From an uncultured Prevotellaceae bacterium (GTDB taxonomy: Bacteria > Bacteroidota > Bacteroidia > Bacteroidales > Bacteroidaceae), in contig ONLU01000010.1 in the NCBI GenBank assembly GCA_900318795.1, forward strand, positions 1 through 64,000: 64,000 bases of DNA. The letters are read 5' to 3'. This document shows, one piece after another, positions 15,366 through 24,106 of this stretch. How positions within the stretch are numbered: the stretch's first letter is position 1; each line of letters begins with the position of its first letter. The notes under the pieces were generated by a model. The model saw only the letters and a program-made list of their open reading frames with translations, was not told the DNA's origin and searched no databases. The position numbers were made by a program, and so were the translations under genes.

Positions 15366-16697
15366 TTACGAGAACTTGATGGTTCCCTGGATGGGCTCTG
15401 GAGAGGGTGCATCGGGGGTGTCGGGACGGGCGACGTCGCCGCTGGCCTGCGAGTAGATGCTGTCCAGTATCTCGCGTGTACGCTTGTAGGTGGGTGTCTG
15501 TTCGACGGCAGAGATGACATCGTCGTTGTCGAGGTCGTCTGGACGGAACAAGTAGATATGCGGACGGCGCTTGTAGCGCTTGCTGGCGCTGTCGCCGCCA
15601 TAGTAGCGGTTGCGTCGGTCCTGACGCTGTGCCTCGAGTTCCTGCTCGGCGGCGATGCGTGTGGCCTCCTCTTGGGTGTTCAGCCGCTGACGGTGCTGTG
15701 ACATGCCGTCTACGCGGTCGATGCCGAAGCCGGTGGCAAGGATGGTGACCTTGACCTTCTTGCCCAATTCGGGGTCGGTAGCCAGTCCCCACTTGATTTC
15801 AAAGTCGTTGCCGAACTTGCTCATGAACTCGTTGACGTCGTTCATCTCTTCCATCATCAGCGAGTCCTTGCCGTCCTTGTTGCCAGCGAACGAGATGGAG
15901 AGCAGTATCTTCTTGGAGTTGAAGACGTCGTTCTCGTTGAGCAGGGGTGAGTTGAGGGCGTCTTCAATAGCCTTGCGCACACGACCCTCGCCCTCGCCGT
16001 AGCCGGTGGACATGATAGCCACGCCGCCGTCCTTGAGGACGGTCTTGACATCGTTGAAGTCGAGGTTGATAAGCCCGTGAACGGTGATGATCTCGGCAAT
16101 GGACTTGGCAGCCACGCTCAGGGTGTCGTCAGCCTTGCCAAAGGCGTCGAGCACGGTGAGCTCAGGATAAATCTCGCGCAAGCGCTCGTTGTTGATGACC
16201 AGCAGGGCGTCCACATGCTTGTTCATCTCCTCGACACCGTCGAGCGCCTGGTCAATCTTACGGTCACCCTCGAAGCGGAAGGGGATGGTGACGATGCCAA
16301 CGGTGAGGATGCCCATTTCCTTGGACACACGGGCGATGACAGGTGCAGCACCCGTGCCCGTACCGCCACCCATACCGGCTGTGATGAAAGCCATACGGGT
16401 GCCGTCGTTGAACATCTTCTTGATGTCTTCCAGGCTCTCCTCAGCGGCAGCCCGTGCCTTCTCGGGCCGGTTGCCGGCACCCAGTCCCTCCTTGCCCAAC
16501 TGCAGGTGTACGGGTACAGGTGAATCGTTGAGTGCCTGGTTATCAGTATTACACAGCACAAAGGTTACATCGTGGATGCCTTCGCGGTACATGTGATTGA
16601 CGGCATTGCCGCCGCCGCCACCTACGCCGACTACCTTGATGATACTATTCTCACTCTCAGGCTCGCCAAAATCGAGCAATACATTGTTGTCCATCAT
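15366..16697 (-). CDS. ftsZ: Cell division protein FtsZ
   Basis: 443 residues. Tubulin-like GTPase that forms the division ring. The nucleotide-binding core has VGVGGGGGNAVNHM near the start, the signature GGGTGTGAAPVIA (about 109-121) and the T7-loop region LINLDFNDVKTVL. Residues up to about 330 form the conserved body. The C-terminal spacer is long and basic (RNRYYGG, KRYKRRPH), followed by TPTYKRTREILDSIY, which probably serves as the FtsA-binding peptide, and a further tail of about 35 residues rich in Asp/Pro. Two ATGs (16697, 16694) are adjacent. Last gene of the cluster, 18 bp after ftsA, followed by a strong terminator. Confidence 0.97.
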   Translation of the reverse strand: MMDNNVLLDFGEPESENSIIKVVGVGGGGGNAVNHMYREGIHDVTFVLCNTDNQALNDSPVPVHLQLGKEGLGAGNRPEKARAAAEESLEDIKKMFNDGTRMAFITAGMGGGTGTGAAPVIARVSKEMGILTVGIVTIPFRFEGDRKIDQALDGVEEMNKHVDALLVINNERLREIYPELTVLDAFGKADDTLSVAAKSIAEIITVHGLINLDFNDVKTVLKDGGVAIMSTGYGEGEGRVRKAIEDALNSPLLNENDVFNSKKILLSISFAGNKDGKDSLMMEEMNDVNEFMSKFGNDFEIKWGLATDPELGKKVKVTILATGFGIDRVDGMSQHRQRLNTQEEATRIAAEQELEAQRQDRRNRYYGGDSASKRYKRRPHIYLFRPDDLDNDDVISAVEQTPTYKRTREILDSIYSQASGDVARPDTPDAPSPEPIQGTIKFS

Positions 16698-16715
16698 AAA
16701 AATCAGTCCTCCTTT

Positions 16716-18164
16716 TTATTCTTCTTCTTCAATCATTTTCTCACCAAACTTCTTCAGACCCTTGAAGGCTTTGTTCCAGAAGGAGTTCTCCTTCTTGCGC
16801 CGAGCCTCTTCACGCGCCTTGGCTTCGGCCTCCTCACGGGCACGGCGTTCCTCTTCCTCCTTCTTGCGCTGAGCCTCCTCCTCGGCACGGCGGATTTCGT
16901 CCTGAGTACGTATGACGCCAGCAGGAATCTCAGATGCCTGACGGGCGCGACGCTGCTCGGGAGTCTCCGGCTGTGAAGGACGCTGAGGTCCGAAGAGGTC
17001 GACATTGGGATTGATCTCGCCTCCGGCGCAGTTGATGTCACCCTTAGCCAACAGTCCCAGCACCGTGTTCATCATAGCGTCATGAGCTGTTATCTCAGGA
17101 AGCGTAGAGATGATGGACTGGGTAACAAACTTGGCAATGCGGATTTTCTCGATGTGGGTATAGTTCATGAAGGCTTTCTCAATGTTCTTCATGTTAGAAC
17201 CACCACCGGTGAGGATGATGCCACCCAGGAGTTTGTCGCAGTACTCCTCAGGCACCTGACACCACACATTAGCCACAATCTCCTCAAGACGTCCCTCGAC
17301 AATTTCGATGAACTTGCGTACCTCAACCTGGCGGTCCTGATCTATAGAGTACTTCATGTTGTTGTCTATCTCGTTGTTGTCAGTATAAGCCGAGGCATAC
17401 TTGAGCTTCATCTTCTCGGCATCGCCCTCCTCCATCTGGAGCGAGGCAATGTCCTTGGTGATGTTGTTAGAGCCCAGGGGAATGACAGCCAGATGACGCA
17501 GGACATTCTTCGAGTAGACGCTGACCGTAGTGGTGTCCGCACCGAGGTCAACCAAGGCGCATCCCGAGCGGCGCTCAGCCTCGGTGAGCACGCTGTCAGC
17601 CAGCGCCAACGGGGCGAGATACATCTCTGCCACATTGATGCCTGCCGTCTCGAAGCACTTGTTGAGGTTCTTGTAGAACGTCTTGCGCTGCAGGATGTTC
17701 AGGAAGTTGCCGTCAATGTGTGAGCACTGTATGCCGACAGGGTCGAGTTGATACTGCGAGTCAACCTTGTACTCCTGTACGGCAGCATCGAGAATCTCCT
17801 GGTCCGGGTACTTCATGTTACGGTTGGCATCCATCAGTTCAATAACCATTTCCTGTGTGACCAGCGTCTCGCCTGCGAGGTCTTTGGAAATAAGATTGCG
17901 GACAGAGCGGATGGACTGTCCGCCCACACCTACATACACCTGTGTGACAACCGTCTTGAGTTGTTTCTCGAGTCGGTTGACAATGCTGGTGATGCACTGG
18001 GCAGTCTTGTCGATGTTGTAAACCACGCCCTTGCGGATACAGGCAGAAGCATCCTCCCTGACACAGGCGAGCACCTGAATGCTGCCGTCGAGGTTCTTCT
18101 TGCCAGCGATACCGGTCATCTTGGATGACCCCAATTCAATTGCTACGATAAATTCCTTTGGCAT
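16716..18164 (-). CDS. ftsA: Cell division protein FtsA
   Basis: 482 residues. Actin-like protein that tethers FtsZ to the membrane. MPKEFIVAIELGSSKMTGIAG gives phosphate loop 1 of the actin fold; LVDLGADTTTVSVY and GGIILTGGGSNMKNIE are the second phosphate and adenosine motifs. The C terminus is unusual for length and charge. From about 405 it is a Glu/Arg/Lys-rich probable helix (EEEAQRKKEEEERRAREEAE) ending in an amphipathic segment, FWNKAFKGLKKFGEKMI, that fits the membrane-targeting sequence. The FtsQ gene precedes it by 24 bp and ftsZ follows by 18 bp. Identification is secure. Confidence 0.96.
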   Translation of the reverse strand: MPKEFIVAIELGSSKMTGIAGKKNLDGSIQVLACVREDASACIRKGVVYNIDKTAQCITSIVNRLEKQLKTVVTQVYVGVGGQSIRSVRNLISKDLAGETLVTQEMVIELMDANRNMKYPDQEILDAAVQEYKVDSQYQLDPVGIQCSHIDGNFLNILQRKTFYKNLNKCFETAGINVAEMYLAPLALADSVLTEAERRSGCALVDLGADTTTVSVYSKNVLRHLAVIPLGSNNITKDIASLQMEEGDAEKMKLKYASAYTDNNEIDNNMKYSIDQDRQVEVRKFIEIVEGRLEEIVANVWCQVPEEYCDKLLGGIILTGGGSNMKNIEKAFMNYTHIEKIRIAKFVTQSIISTLPEITAHDAMMNTVLGLLAKGDINCAGGEINPNVDLFGPQRPSQPETPEQRRARQASEIPAGVIRTQDEIRRAEEEAQRKKEEEERRAREEAEAKAREEARRKKENSFWNKAFKGLKKFGEKMIEEEE

Positions 18165-18188
18165 CTTTGTTACGTCTTTATTATATTT

Positions 18189-18947
18189 TTACTTCTTTAC
18201 TCTTTTATTCTTCTTACAGATAATCTGATTGTCGAACTCCACGCTGATATAGGAATACTTGTTCCACCCAGCCTGTGAAAGTCCGTATTTATAGAACTTC
18301 TCCAGTCTGTCAAACTTACGGCTCAGTCCTGTCGGCTGTCCGAGATAGACAATATGGTCGCCCACACGGGGTATCATCTCGATGGTACCGTCACTGAGCA
18401 CATGAATCTGCTCCGCCTGACAGAACCAGAGCTTGTGCTTGATGAGAAAATTGCCTACACGGCTCAGCACCTTCTGAGCGTAGTTCTTCGTGATAGCGCC
18501 CGTGGCAATGACCATGTCGCTGACATACTGCGTGTTGGGCATGATGTTCCCATAGGTGTCGACATAATAGTCGTCGCCGTTGTCTGCCTTCACACGGATG
18601 ACAGGCAGGCGCTGCGACAGGTTGATGTTGACACGCCCTGTCTGGGTCTTATAACACTGTGCCGTCTCTACAAAAGGATTCTGGAGCAGCGTTTCCTCTA
18701 TCTTGCGCCCCTGTACCTGGTCAATGGGGTCGCCCAAAGGATAGAGCTGCGTACGAATCAGCTGGGTCTTGACCTCGTCGGCATTGAGGAATCCGCGGAC
18801 AGGGCCCTCCTGAATGTTGATATTGACCTCGGAGCACACGTTATTAAGCTCGTCAGGACGATTGAACGCCGTGACAGCCAAAAGGAGATAGGCAGCGATA
18901 GCGATGTCTGCCACAATGATAGCTGATTTCTTCCAGTCGATGCTCAC
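18189..18947 (-). CDS. ftsQ: Cell division protein FtsQ
   Basis: 252 residues. Bitopic divisome protein. A short cytoplasmic start (MSIDWKKS) is followed by one membrane helix (AIIVADIAIAAYLLLAVTAF). The periplasmic part shows a POTRA-like domain (VKTQLIRTQLYPLGD, EETLLQNPFVETAQCYKT) and then the FtsQ beta domain (LPVIRVKADNGDDYYVDTYG). It ends in a basic tail (KKNKRVKK). It joins the divisome with FtsL and FtsI. Position between murC and ftsA is standard. Sequence conservation is low in this family, so the call rests on layout and gene order. Confidence 0.9.
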   Translation of the reverse strand: MSIDWKKSAIIVADIAIAAYLLLAVTAFNRPDELNNVCSEVNINIQEGPVRGFLNADEVKTQLIRTQLYPLGDPIDQVQGRKIEETLLQNPFVETAQCYKTQTGRVNINLSQRLPVIRVKADNGDDYYVDTYGNIMPNTQYVSDMVIATGAITKNYAQKVLSRVGNFLIKHKLWFCQAEQIHVLSDGTIEMIPRVGDHIVYLGQPTGLSRKFDRLEKFYKYGLSQAGWNKYSYISVEFDNQIICKKNKRVKK

Positions 18948-18963
18948 GATGATAATTTCTATG

Positions 18964-20340
18964 TTACTGTTTACTATTCAACAATTCGGTTATCTGGGGT
19001 ACCTGATTGTCCAGGTCACCGGCTCCCAGAACGATGAGTACGTCGAAGGAACGACTCTTGACAAGATCGAGCACCTGGCTCTTCGAGACGAGTTGTTTCT
19101 CGATGCCCGGACGCAGGTTGTCGTAGATGAGTTGTGAGGTCACCCCCTCGATGGGTTGCTCGCGAGCGGGATATATCTCTGTCAGGATGACCTCGTCCAA
19201 CAGGCTCAGTGCATCGGCGAAGTCCTTGTAAAAGTCACGTGTGCGGGTGTAGAGGTGAGGCTGGAAGATAGCCGTGATATGGCGGTTCTTATACAGTTCA
19301 CGAATGCTGCGTGCACTCTGATAGATTTCCTTCGGATGATGGGCATAGTCGCTGAGGAACACCAGTCGGTCGGTCTTGATCTTGAAGTCGAAGCGGCGCT
19401 CCACCCCTTCGTAGGTCTTCAGTCCCTGGCGCAACTCATCGGCAGTACAGCCTGCCAACTGAGCCATAGCCATGGCAGCAATACCATTCTCAATGTTGAT
19501 GGGTACGGGCTGTCCCAGCTCCACATTGCGTACGGACTCGATGGGCGAGATGAAGTCGAAGGTGATCTCACCATTGTCTATACGGATATTCTCGGCATGG
19601 AAATCACCCTCAGTCAGAGCATAGTCATATCGGCGCACACCACTGGGCAGATGCTCCTGCATCTCGAGGTCGCGATGGATGATGAGTGCTCCCTCGGGCT
19701 GAATCAGCTCTGTGTAGTGGCGGAAACTTTCCAGATAGGCCTCTTTAGTGCCATAGATGTCCAGATGGTCGGGGTCTGTGGCTGTGATAACCGTCATATA
19801 GGGTGACAGCCAATGGAACGAGCGGTCAAACTCGTCGGCCTCGATGACCACGTAATCGCTGTCGGAGAGAATATAGTTGGTACCATAGTTCTTGGAGATG
19901 CCCCCTAAGAAGGCATTACAGTCAAGAAGGCTCTGGTGCATGATGTGGGCACACATGGTTGACGTCGTGGTCTTGCCGTGAGTACCAGCCACGCAGAGCC
20001 CTTTGTGCTGACGTGTCAGGGTTCCCAGCACCTGGGCGCGCTTCTGGATGTCGAAGCCTTCCTTACGGAAATACTGCAGTTCCTGATGATTGTCAGGGAT
20101 GGCAGGCGTATAGATGACCTGACATGTGGCTGGCTGGCGACAGGCTTCGGGAATCAGGCTGACATTCTCCTCATAGTGAATGAGCATGCCTTCCAGCTCC
20201 AGTTGGCGGGTGAGCGTGCTGGGCGTCTTGTCGTAGCCGGCAACAACAAGCCCCTTCTTCAGGAAATAGCGGGCAATGGCACTCATGCCTATGCCTCCGG
20301 CTCCTACGAAATAGACTGCTTTGATATCCTTAATTTCCAT
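18964..20340 (-). CDS. murC: UDP-N-acetylmuramate--L-alanine ligase MurC
   Basis: 458 residues. Cytoplasmic ATP-dependent ligase adding L-Ala to UDP-MurNAc. The N-terminal Rossmann domain begins YFVGAGGIGMSAIARYF. The ATP loop is GTHGKTTTSTM (about 119-129). The central domain has VIEADEFDRSFHWLSP and ATDPDHLDIYG. The C-terminal domain has DYAHHPKEI, characteristic of MurC rather than MurD/E/F, and FQPHLYTRTRDF. The start overlaps the murG end by 11 bp (20330-20340), so translation is probably coupled. Length is normal. Confidence 0.96.
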   Translation of the reverse strand: MEIKDIKAVYFVGAGGIGMSAIARYFLKKGLVVAGYDKTPSTLTRQLELEGMLIHYEENVSLIPEACRQPATCQVIYTPAIPDNHQELQYFRKEGFDIQKRAQVLGTLTRQHKGLCVAGTHGKTTTSTMCAHIMHQSLLDCNAFLGGISKNYGTNYILSDSDYVVIEADEFDRSFHWLSPYMTVITATDPDHLDIYGTKEAYLESFRHYTELIQPEGALIIHRDLEMQEHLPSGVRRYDYALTEGDFHAENIRIDNGEITFDFISPIESVRNVELGQPVPINIENGIAAMAMAQLAGCTADELRQGLKTYEGVERRFDFKIKTDRLVFLSDYAHHPKEIYQSARSIRELYKNRHITAIFQPHLYTRTRDFYKDFADALSLLDEVILTEIYPAREQPIEGVTSQLIYDNLRPGIEKQLVSKSQVLDLVKSRSFDVLIVLGAGDLDNQVPQITELLNSKQ

Positions 20341-21448
20341 TGCTTGCTAGTTTTAATACTTCTTTTGCTATCATCTCTGCTGAAGACGGCAATGCCATCT
20401 TGAGTATGTTCTCGTGCAGGCTCTGCAACTTGGCATCGTCGTTGACCGTGTCAATAGCCAAGGGGAGCAACAGCTGTGGAGCCTCCACGTCCTTGACATA
20501 GAGGGCAGCCTGCCTGCTGACCAAAGCCAGTGCGTTCTTGGTCTGATGATCTTCAGCCACATTGGGGCTGGGCACCAGGATGACGGGCTTGCCCAACAGA
20601 CAAAACTCGCTGATGGAACCGGCACCGGCACGGCTTACCACCACGTCGGCAGCCTTGTAAGCAGCACCCATGTCGCTGATGAAGTCTGTCACCACCAGAT
20701 TGTCGAGTTTGGCTGCTTCCTTCCCCAGACGCTCCATGATGTTACCGTAATAGTATTTGCCGGTCTGCCAGACAAACTGAACTCCGCTATGACGGATCTG
20801 CTCAAGATGAGTCAACACACTCTCATTGAGCGTACGGGCTCCCAGACTGCCACCGACTATCAATACGGTCTTCTTGGAAGGATTCAGGCCGAACGTCCGC
20901 AAAGCATCTGCCTTGGAGATGGTGGTATCGAGCAATTGCTGGCGGACAGGATTACCCGTAAGCATAATCTTGTCTGCAGGGAAGAATCGCTCCATACCCT
21001 CATAAGCCACACAAATCTTAGCCGCTTTCTTAGCCAGCAACTTATTGGTAACGCCTGCATAGGAGTTCTGTTCCTGCAACAGACAGGGAATGCCGGCAGC
21101 AGCCGCCATATTCAGCGTAGGACCACTGGCATAGCCACCCACACCCACAGCAACCTGCGGGCGGAAGTCCCTGATGATTTTCCTAGCCATGCGCTGACTC
21201 TTCCATATCTTGTAGAGTACCTTGATGTTCTTCAGCAAATGCTTGCGGTCAAAGCCTTGAATAGGCAGACCCTTGATTTCATAGCCGGCAGCCGGTACAC
21301 GCTGCATCTCCATACGCCCTAATGCTCCCACAAACAGGATTTTAGCATCTGGCTGCATTTGCTTGATGGCATTGGCAATAGAAACAGCCGGAAAGATGTG
21401 CCCTCCCGTACCGCCTCCGCTGATGATGACTCTTAATTCGTTACCCAT
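20330..21448 (-). CDS. murG: Lipid II synthase glycosyltransferase MurG
   Basis: 372 residues. GT28 enzyme that transfers GlcNAc from UDP-GlcNAc to lipid I on the inner face of the cytoplasmic membrane. The N-terminal glycine loop is ISGGGTGGHIFPAVS (about 9-23), followed by GYASGPTLNMAAAAGIP and LQEQNSYAG. The C-terminal UDP-GlcNAc site is SRAGAGSISEFCLLGKPVI (about 263-281), then VPSPNVAEDHQTKNA. It lies 51 bp after ftsW and overlaps murC by 11 bp. Length and motifs are typical. Confidence 0.97.
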   Translation of the reverse strand: MGNELRVIISGGGTGGHIFPAVSIANAIKQMQPDAKILFVGALGRMEMQRVPAAGYEIKGLPIQGFDRKHLLKNIKVLYKIWKSQRMARKIIRDFRPQVAVGVGGYASGPTLNMAAAAGIPCLLQEQNSYAGVTNKLLAKKAAKICVAYEGMERFFPADKIMLTGNPVRQQLLDTTISKADALRTFGLNPSKKTVLIVGGSLGARTLNESVLTHLEQIRHSGVQFVWQTGKYYYGNIMERLGKEAAKLDNLVVTDFISDMGAAYKAADVVVSRAGAGSISEFCLLGKPVILVPSPNVAEDHQTKNALALVSRQAALYVKDVEAPQLLLPLAIDTVNDDAKLQSLHENILKMALPSSAEMIAKEVLKLASNGN

Positions 21449-21499
21449 TATGATGTCTATTTTCTACGTTTCTTTAATAGTTTGCAAAATTACTACTTT

Positions 21500-22762
21500 T
21501 TATTGAATTCCAGCCACATTTGGCGTTAATTCTTTTTCTCTTTTCATTTTTGCCGAACGGCTGACGCTTAGAATGGTCCCAATATAGGCGCAATTGATAA
21601 TTGTCGACGTACCACCTTTGGAAATGAGCGGCAAGGGCTGACCGGTAACAGGAGCCAGTCCGACAGCTACCATCATGTTGAAGGCAGCCTGGACAACCAG
21701 CAGCAGTCCCAAGCCCATAGCCAGGAAAGCCGGGAAATTATTCTCACATTGTGAAGCGATACGGGCACAACGATAGAGCAAGATAATGTACAGGAACACC
21801 ACAAATGCGGCTCCCAAAAGGCCCAGTTCCTCAATGACAATGGCAAAGATGAAGTCAGAGAAAGCCTGTGCCAGGAAGTCACGCTCCACAGATTTGCCAG
21901 GTCCCTTACCGACCACGCCACTGGAAACGATGGCAATATTGGCATGTGCCACCTGAGCGTCTTTGTCCAAGTCGTAGTCCTGGGGGGCTACATCGTCCTT
22001 TCCGAACTTCAGGATGCGCGCCTTCCATGTGTCAGCACGATGGAGCAGTTTTTCTATCTTACTCTTCTCCCTGGGCTGATCCAGTTGTTCTGTCTTTGTC
22101 AGTTGCTTATTGTCTTCCCCTGCGGTTTCGTGACCGACAATCATGACCATCGCAACAGCAAAAACAACCACAAACACCAATGCACCCACCAACTTGCCCA
22201 ACTGTCGTAAAGGTACAAGACCGATAAACATCATCAGGATGACCACGCCAAAAAGCAGGGCTGCCGTCGACAGATTCTCCACACCAATCATGGCACATGT
22301 AGGTATGGTAATCCATAATATCCACTTGAAGGCCTGCCGGTCTGCACCGTTTTCACGCTGCATGGCAGCCAGTATTTGTGCTACAGCCAGCACTATGGTG
22401 CCCTTGGCTATCTCTGACGGCTGAATGGTGAAGCCCATGATACTGATCCAACGGCTGGCATCATTCGTACTCTTGCCTCCTCCCAACATCACTATCAGCA
22501 ACAAGATAGCCGTGATGAGCAGCAGGAAGGGGGTCATCAGCTTAAAATAGCGACAAGGGATATTGAGCGTGATGATGGCTACCACAACGCCTGCAGCAAT
22601 CGTGAACGCGTGGTAGGCAATAGGACCAATGTAGTTCTGGCTCTTATAGGTCAGTCCGCTGGAAGCCGAGAATACTTCCACAATACTGATCATGCAGAGG
22701 AAGAAGAACACCATCCAGATGACCTTGTCGCCTTTGAAGATTCTGCCTATTTTCTTGTTCAT
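21500..22762 (-). CDS. ftsW: SEDS glycosyltransferase FtsW
   Basis: 420 residues, about ten membrane helices. SEDS-family peptidoglycan polymerase acting with the cluster's FtsI at the septum. Family landmarks: SRWISIMGFTIQPSEIAKGT (about 107-126), KDAQVAHANIAI in the large loop, ERDFLAQAFSDFIFAIVIEELG (about 289-310) and PVTGQPLPLISKGGTS near 380. The large extracytoplasmic loop (about 215-275) is long and charged. The family's catalytic Asp is expected in or near this loop. It is 1 bp upstream-adjacent to murD (murD stop 22763). The cluster context favours FtsW over RodA. Confidence 0.94.
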   Translation of the reverse strand: MNKKIGRIFKGDKVIWMVFFFLCMISIVEVFSASSGLTYKSQNYIGPIAYHAFTIAAGVVVAIITLNIPCRYFKLMTPFLLLITAILLLIVMLGGGKSTNDASRWISIMGFTIQPSEIAKGTIVLAVAQILAAMQRENGADRQAFKWILWITIPTCAMIGVENLSTAALLFGVVILMMFIGLVPLRQLGKLVGALVFVVVFAVAMVMIVGHETAGEDNKQLTKTEQLDQPREKSKIEKLLHRADTWKARILKFGKDDVAPQDYDLDKDAQVAHANIAIVSSGVVGKGPGKSVERDFLAQAFSDFIFAIVIEELGLLGAAFVVFLYIILLYRCARIASQCENNFPAFLAMGLGLLLVVQAAFNMMVAVGLAPVTGQPLPLISKGGTSTIINCAYIGTILSVSRSAKMKREKELTPNVAGIQ

Positions 22763-24094
22763 TTACAGATTTCTTGCTAATTCCTTAAATTGTTCACCGC
22801 GATCCTCCATATTCTTGAAGAGGTCGAACGAGGCACAGCAGGGCGAAAGCAGCACAGTCATGCCAGGCTCTGCCAGCTCATAGCAGGCCTGAATGCACTC
22901 TTTCATGGAGTGGGTGTCGCGAACAGGAATGCCCAGTTGGTCAAAATTGTCGTGTAGCTTCTGATTGTCGGCACCAAGATAGACCAGTCCGGCACATTTC
23001 TCCTTTACCAGCGGTATGATGGGGGCATAGTCGTTACCCTTGTCCTTACCTCCGATAATCAGTATGGTCTTGGTCTTCATGGACTCCAGTGCATACCAGC
23101 AAGCGTCCACATTGGTAGCCTTTGAGTCGTTGATGTATTGTACGCCGCGTACAGTACATACCTTCTCCAGACGGTGCTCGACACCGGGGAAGTCGCTGAG
23201 TGACTTGCGGATGATCTCTTTCTTGATGCCAGCAATGTTGGAAGCGATACCGGCTGCCAACGAGTTGTAAATGTTGTGCTTACCGGTCAGGCTGAGTGAC
23301 TCCTGCTCCATATTGAAGGGCTCAGGCTGCTCTATTTTGTACAGGCCTTCCTCCATGTAACCGATACTGCCTTTTTCCTTCAGCTCAGAGAACGGATACT
23401 GGATGGCCTGGATGTTATATTTCTCCAGTTCGCCCTTGATCACCGGGTCGTCATTCCAATAGATGAAGGCATCTTCCGAGGTCTGATTCTGTATGATGCG
23501 CATCTTGGCATCTACATAGTTCTGCATCTTGAAGTCGTAACGGTCCAGATGGTCGGGCGTAATATTAAGCAACACGGCAATATTGGCACGGAAATCATAC
23601 ATGTTGTCGAGTTGGAAAGAACTGAGTTCGATGATGTAGTACTCGTGTGGTTCCTCTGCCACCTGCAAGGCCAGAGAATGACCGATGTTGCCAGCCAAGC
23701 CGGCATCATAGCCTGCAGCCTTGAAGATATGATAAATAAGGCTGGTCGTTGTCGTTTTACCATTAGAGCCGGTAATGCATATCATCTTCGAGTCGGTATA
23801 TCGACCTGCAAACTCAATCTCACTGATGATATGGATGCCCTTCTCCTTGATTTTGACTATCATGGGAGCAGTATCGGGAATGCCGGGGCTCTTGATAATC
23901 TCGTCGGCATTCAGGATTTTCTCCTCGGTGTGAAGACCTTCCTCCCAGACTATCTGGTGGTCGTCCATCAGCTTCTTATACTTATCCTTGATTTTCGACA
24001 TGTCTGAAACAAACACATCGAAACCTTGCTTCTTAGCCAGGACAGCAGCTCCTGCGCCGCTTTCACCAGCTCCTAAGATTACTATTCTACTCAT
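22763..24094 (-). CDS. murD: UDP-N-acetylmuramoylalanine--D-glutamate ligase MurD
   Basis: 443 residues. Adds D-Glu to UDP-MurNAc-L-Ala in the cytoplasm. The N-terminal domain begins IVILGAGESGAGAAVLAKK. KSPGIPDTAP is the MurD-type substrate motif. The ATP loop is TGSNGKTTTTSLIY (about 109-122), the central domain has ELSSFQLDNM and NITPDHLDRY, and the C-terminal domain has NDSKATN and LIIGGKDKGNDY. Its stop is immediately before the ftsW start and its start is 12 bp after mraY. Length is normal. Confidence 0.96.
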   Translation of the reverse strand: MSRIVILGAGESGAGAAVLAKKQGFDVFVSDMSKIKDKYKKLMDDHQIVWEEGLHTEEKILNADEIIKSPGIPDTAPMIVKIKEKGIHIISEIEFAGRYTDSKMICITGSNGKTTTTSLIYHIFKAAGYDAGLAGNIGHSLALQVAEEPHEYYIIELSSFQLDNMYDFRANIAVLLNITPDHLDRYDFKMQNYVDAKMRIIQNQTSEDAFIYWNDDPVIKGELEKYNIQAIQYPFSELKEKGSIGYMEEGLYKIEQPEPFNMEQESLSLTGKHNIYNSLAAGIASNIAGIKKEIIRKSLSDFPGVEHRLEKVCTVRGVQYINDSKATNVDACWYALESMKTKTILIIGGKDKGNDYAPIIPLVKEKCAGLVYLGADNQKLHDNFDQLGIPVRDTHSMKECIQACYELAEPGMTVLLSPCCASFDLFKNMEDRGEQFKELARNL

Positions 24095-24106
24095 CTTTTC
24101 TCTTCC

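Noticed and set aside
14588..15601. 337-residue reading of the HU-like gene starting inside ftsZ
   Set aside because: The upstream part is antiparallel to nothing gene-like and lies across the ftsZ terminator and the gene's own promoter; the ATG at 15208 fits the family start.
18354..18926. Long plus-strand frames opposite ftsQ, murC, murG and ftsA
   Set aside because: They mirror the codon pattern of the real minus-strand genes and show no coherent protein features.
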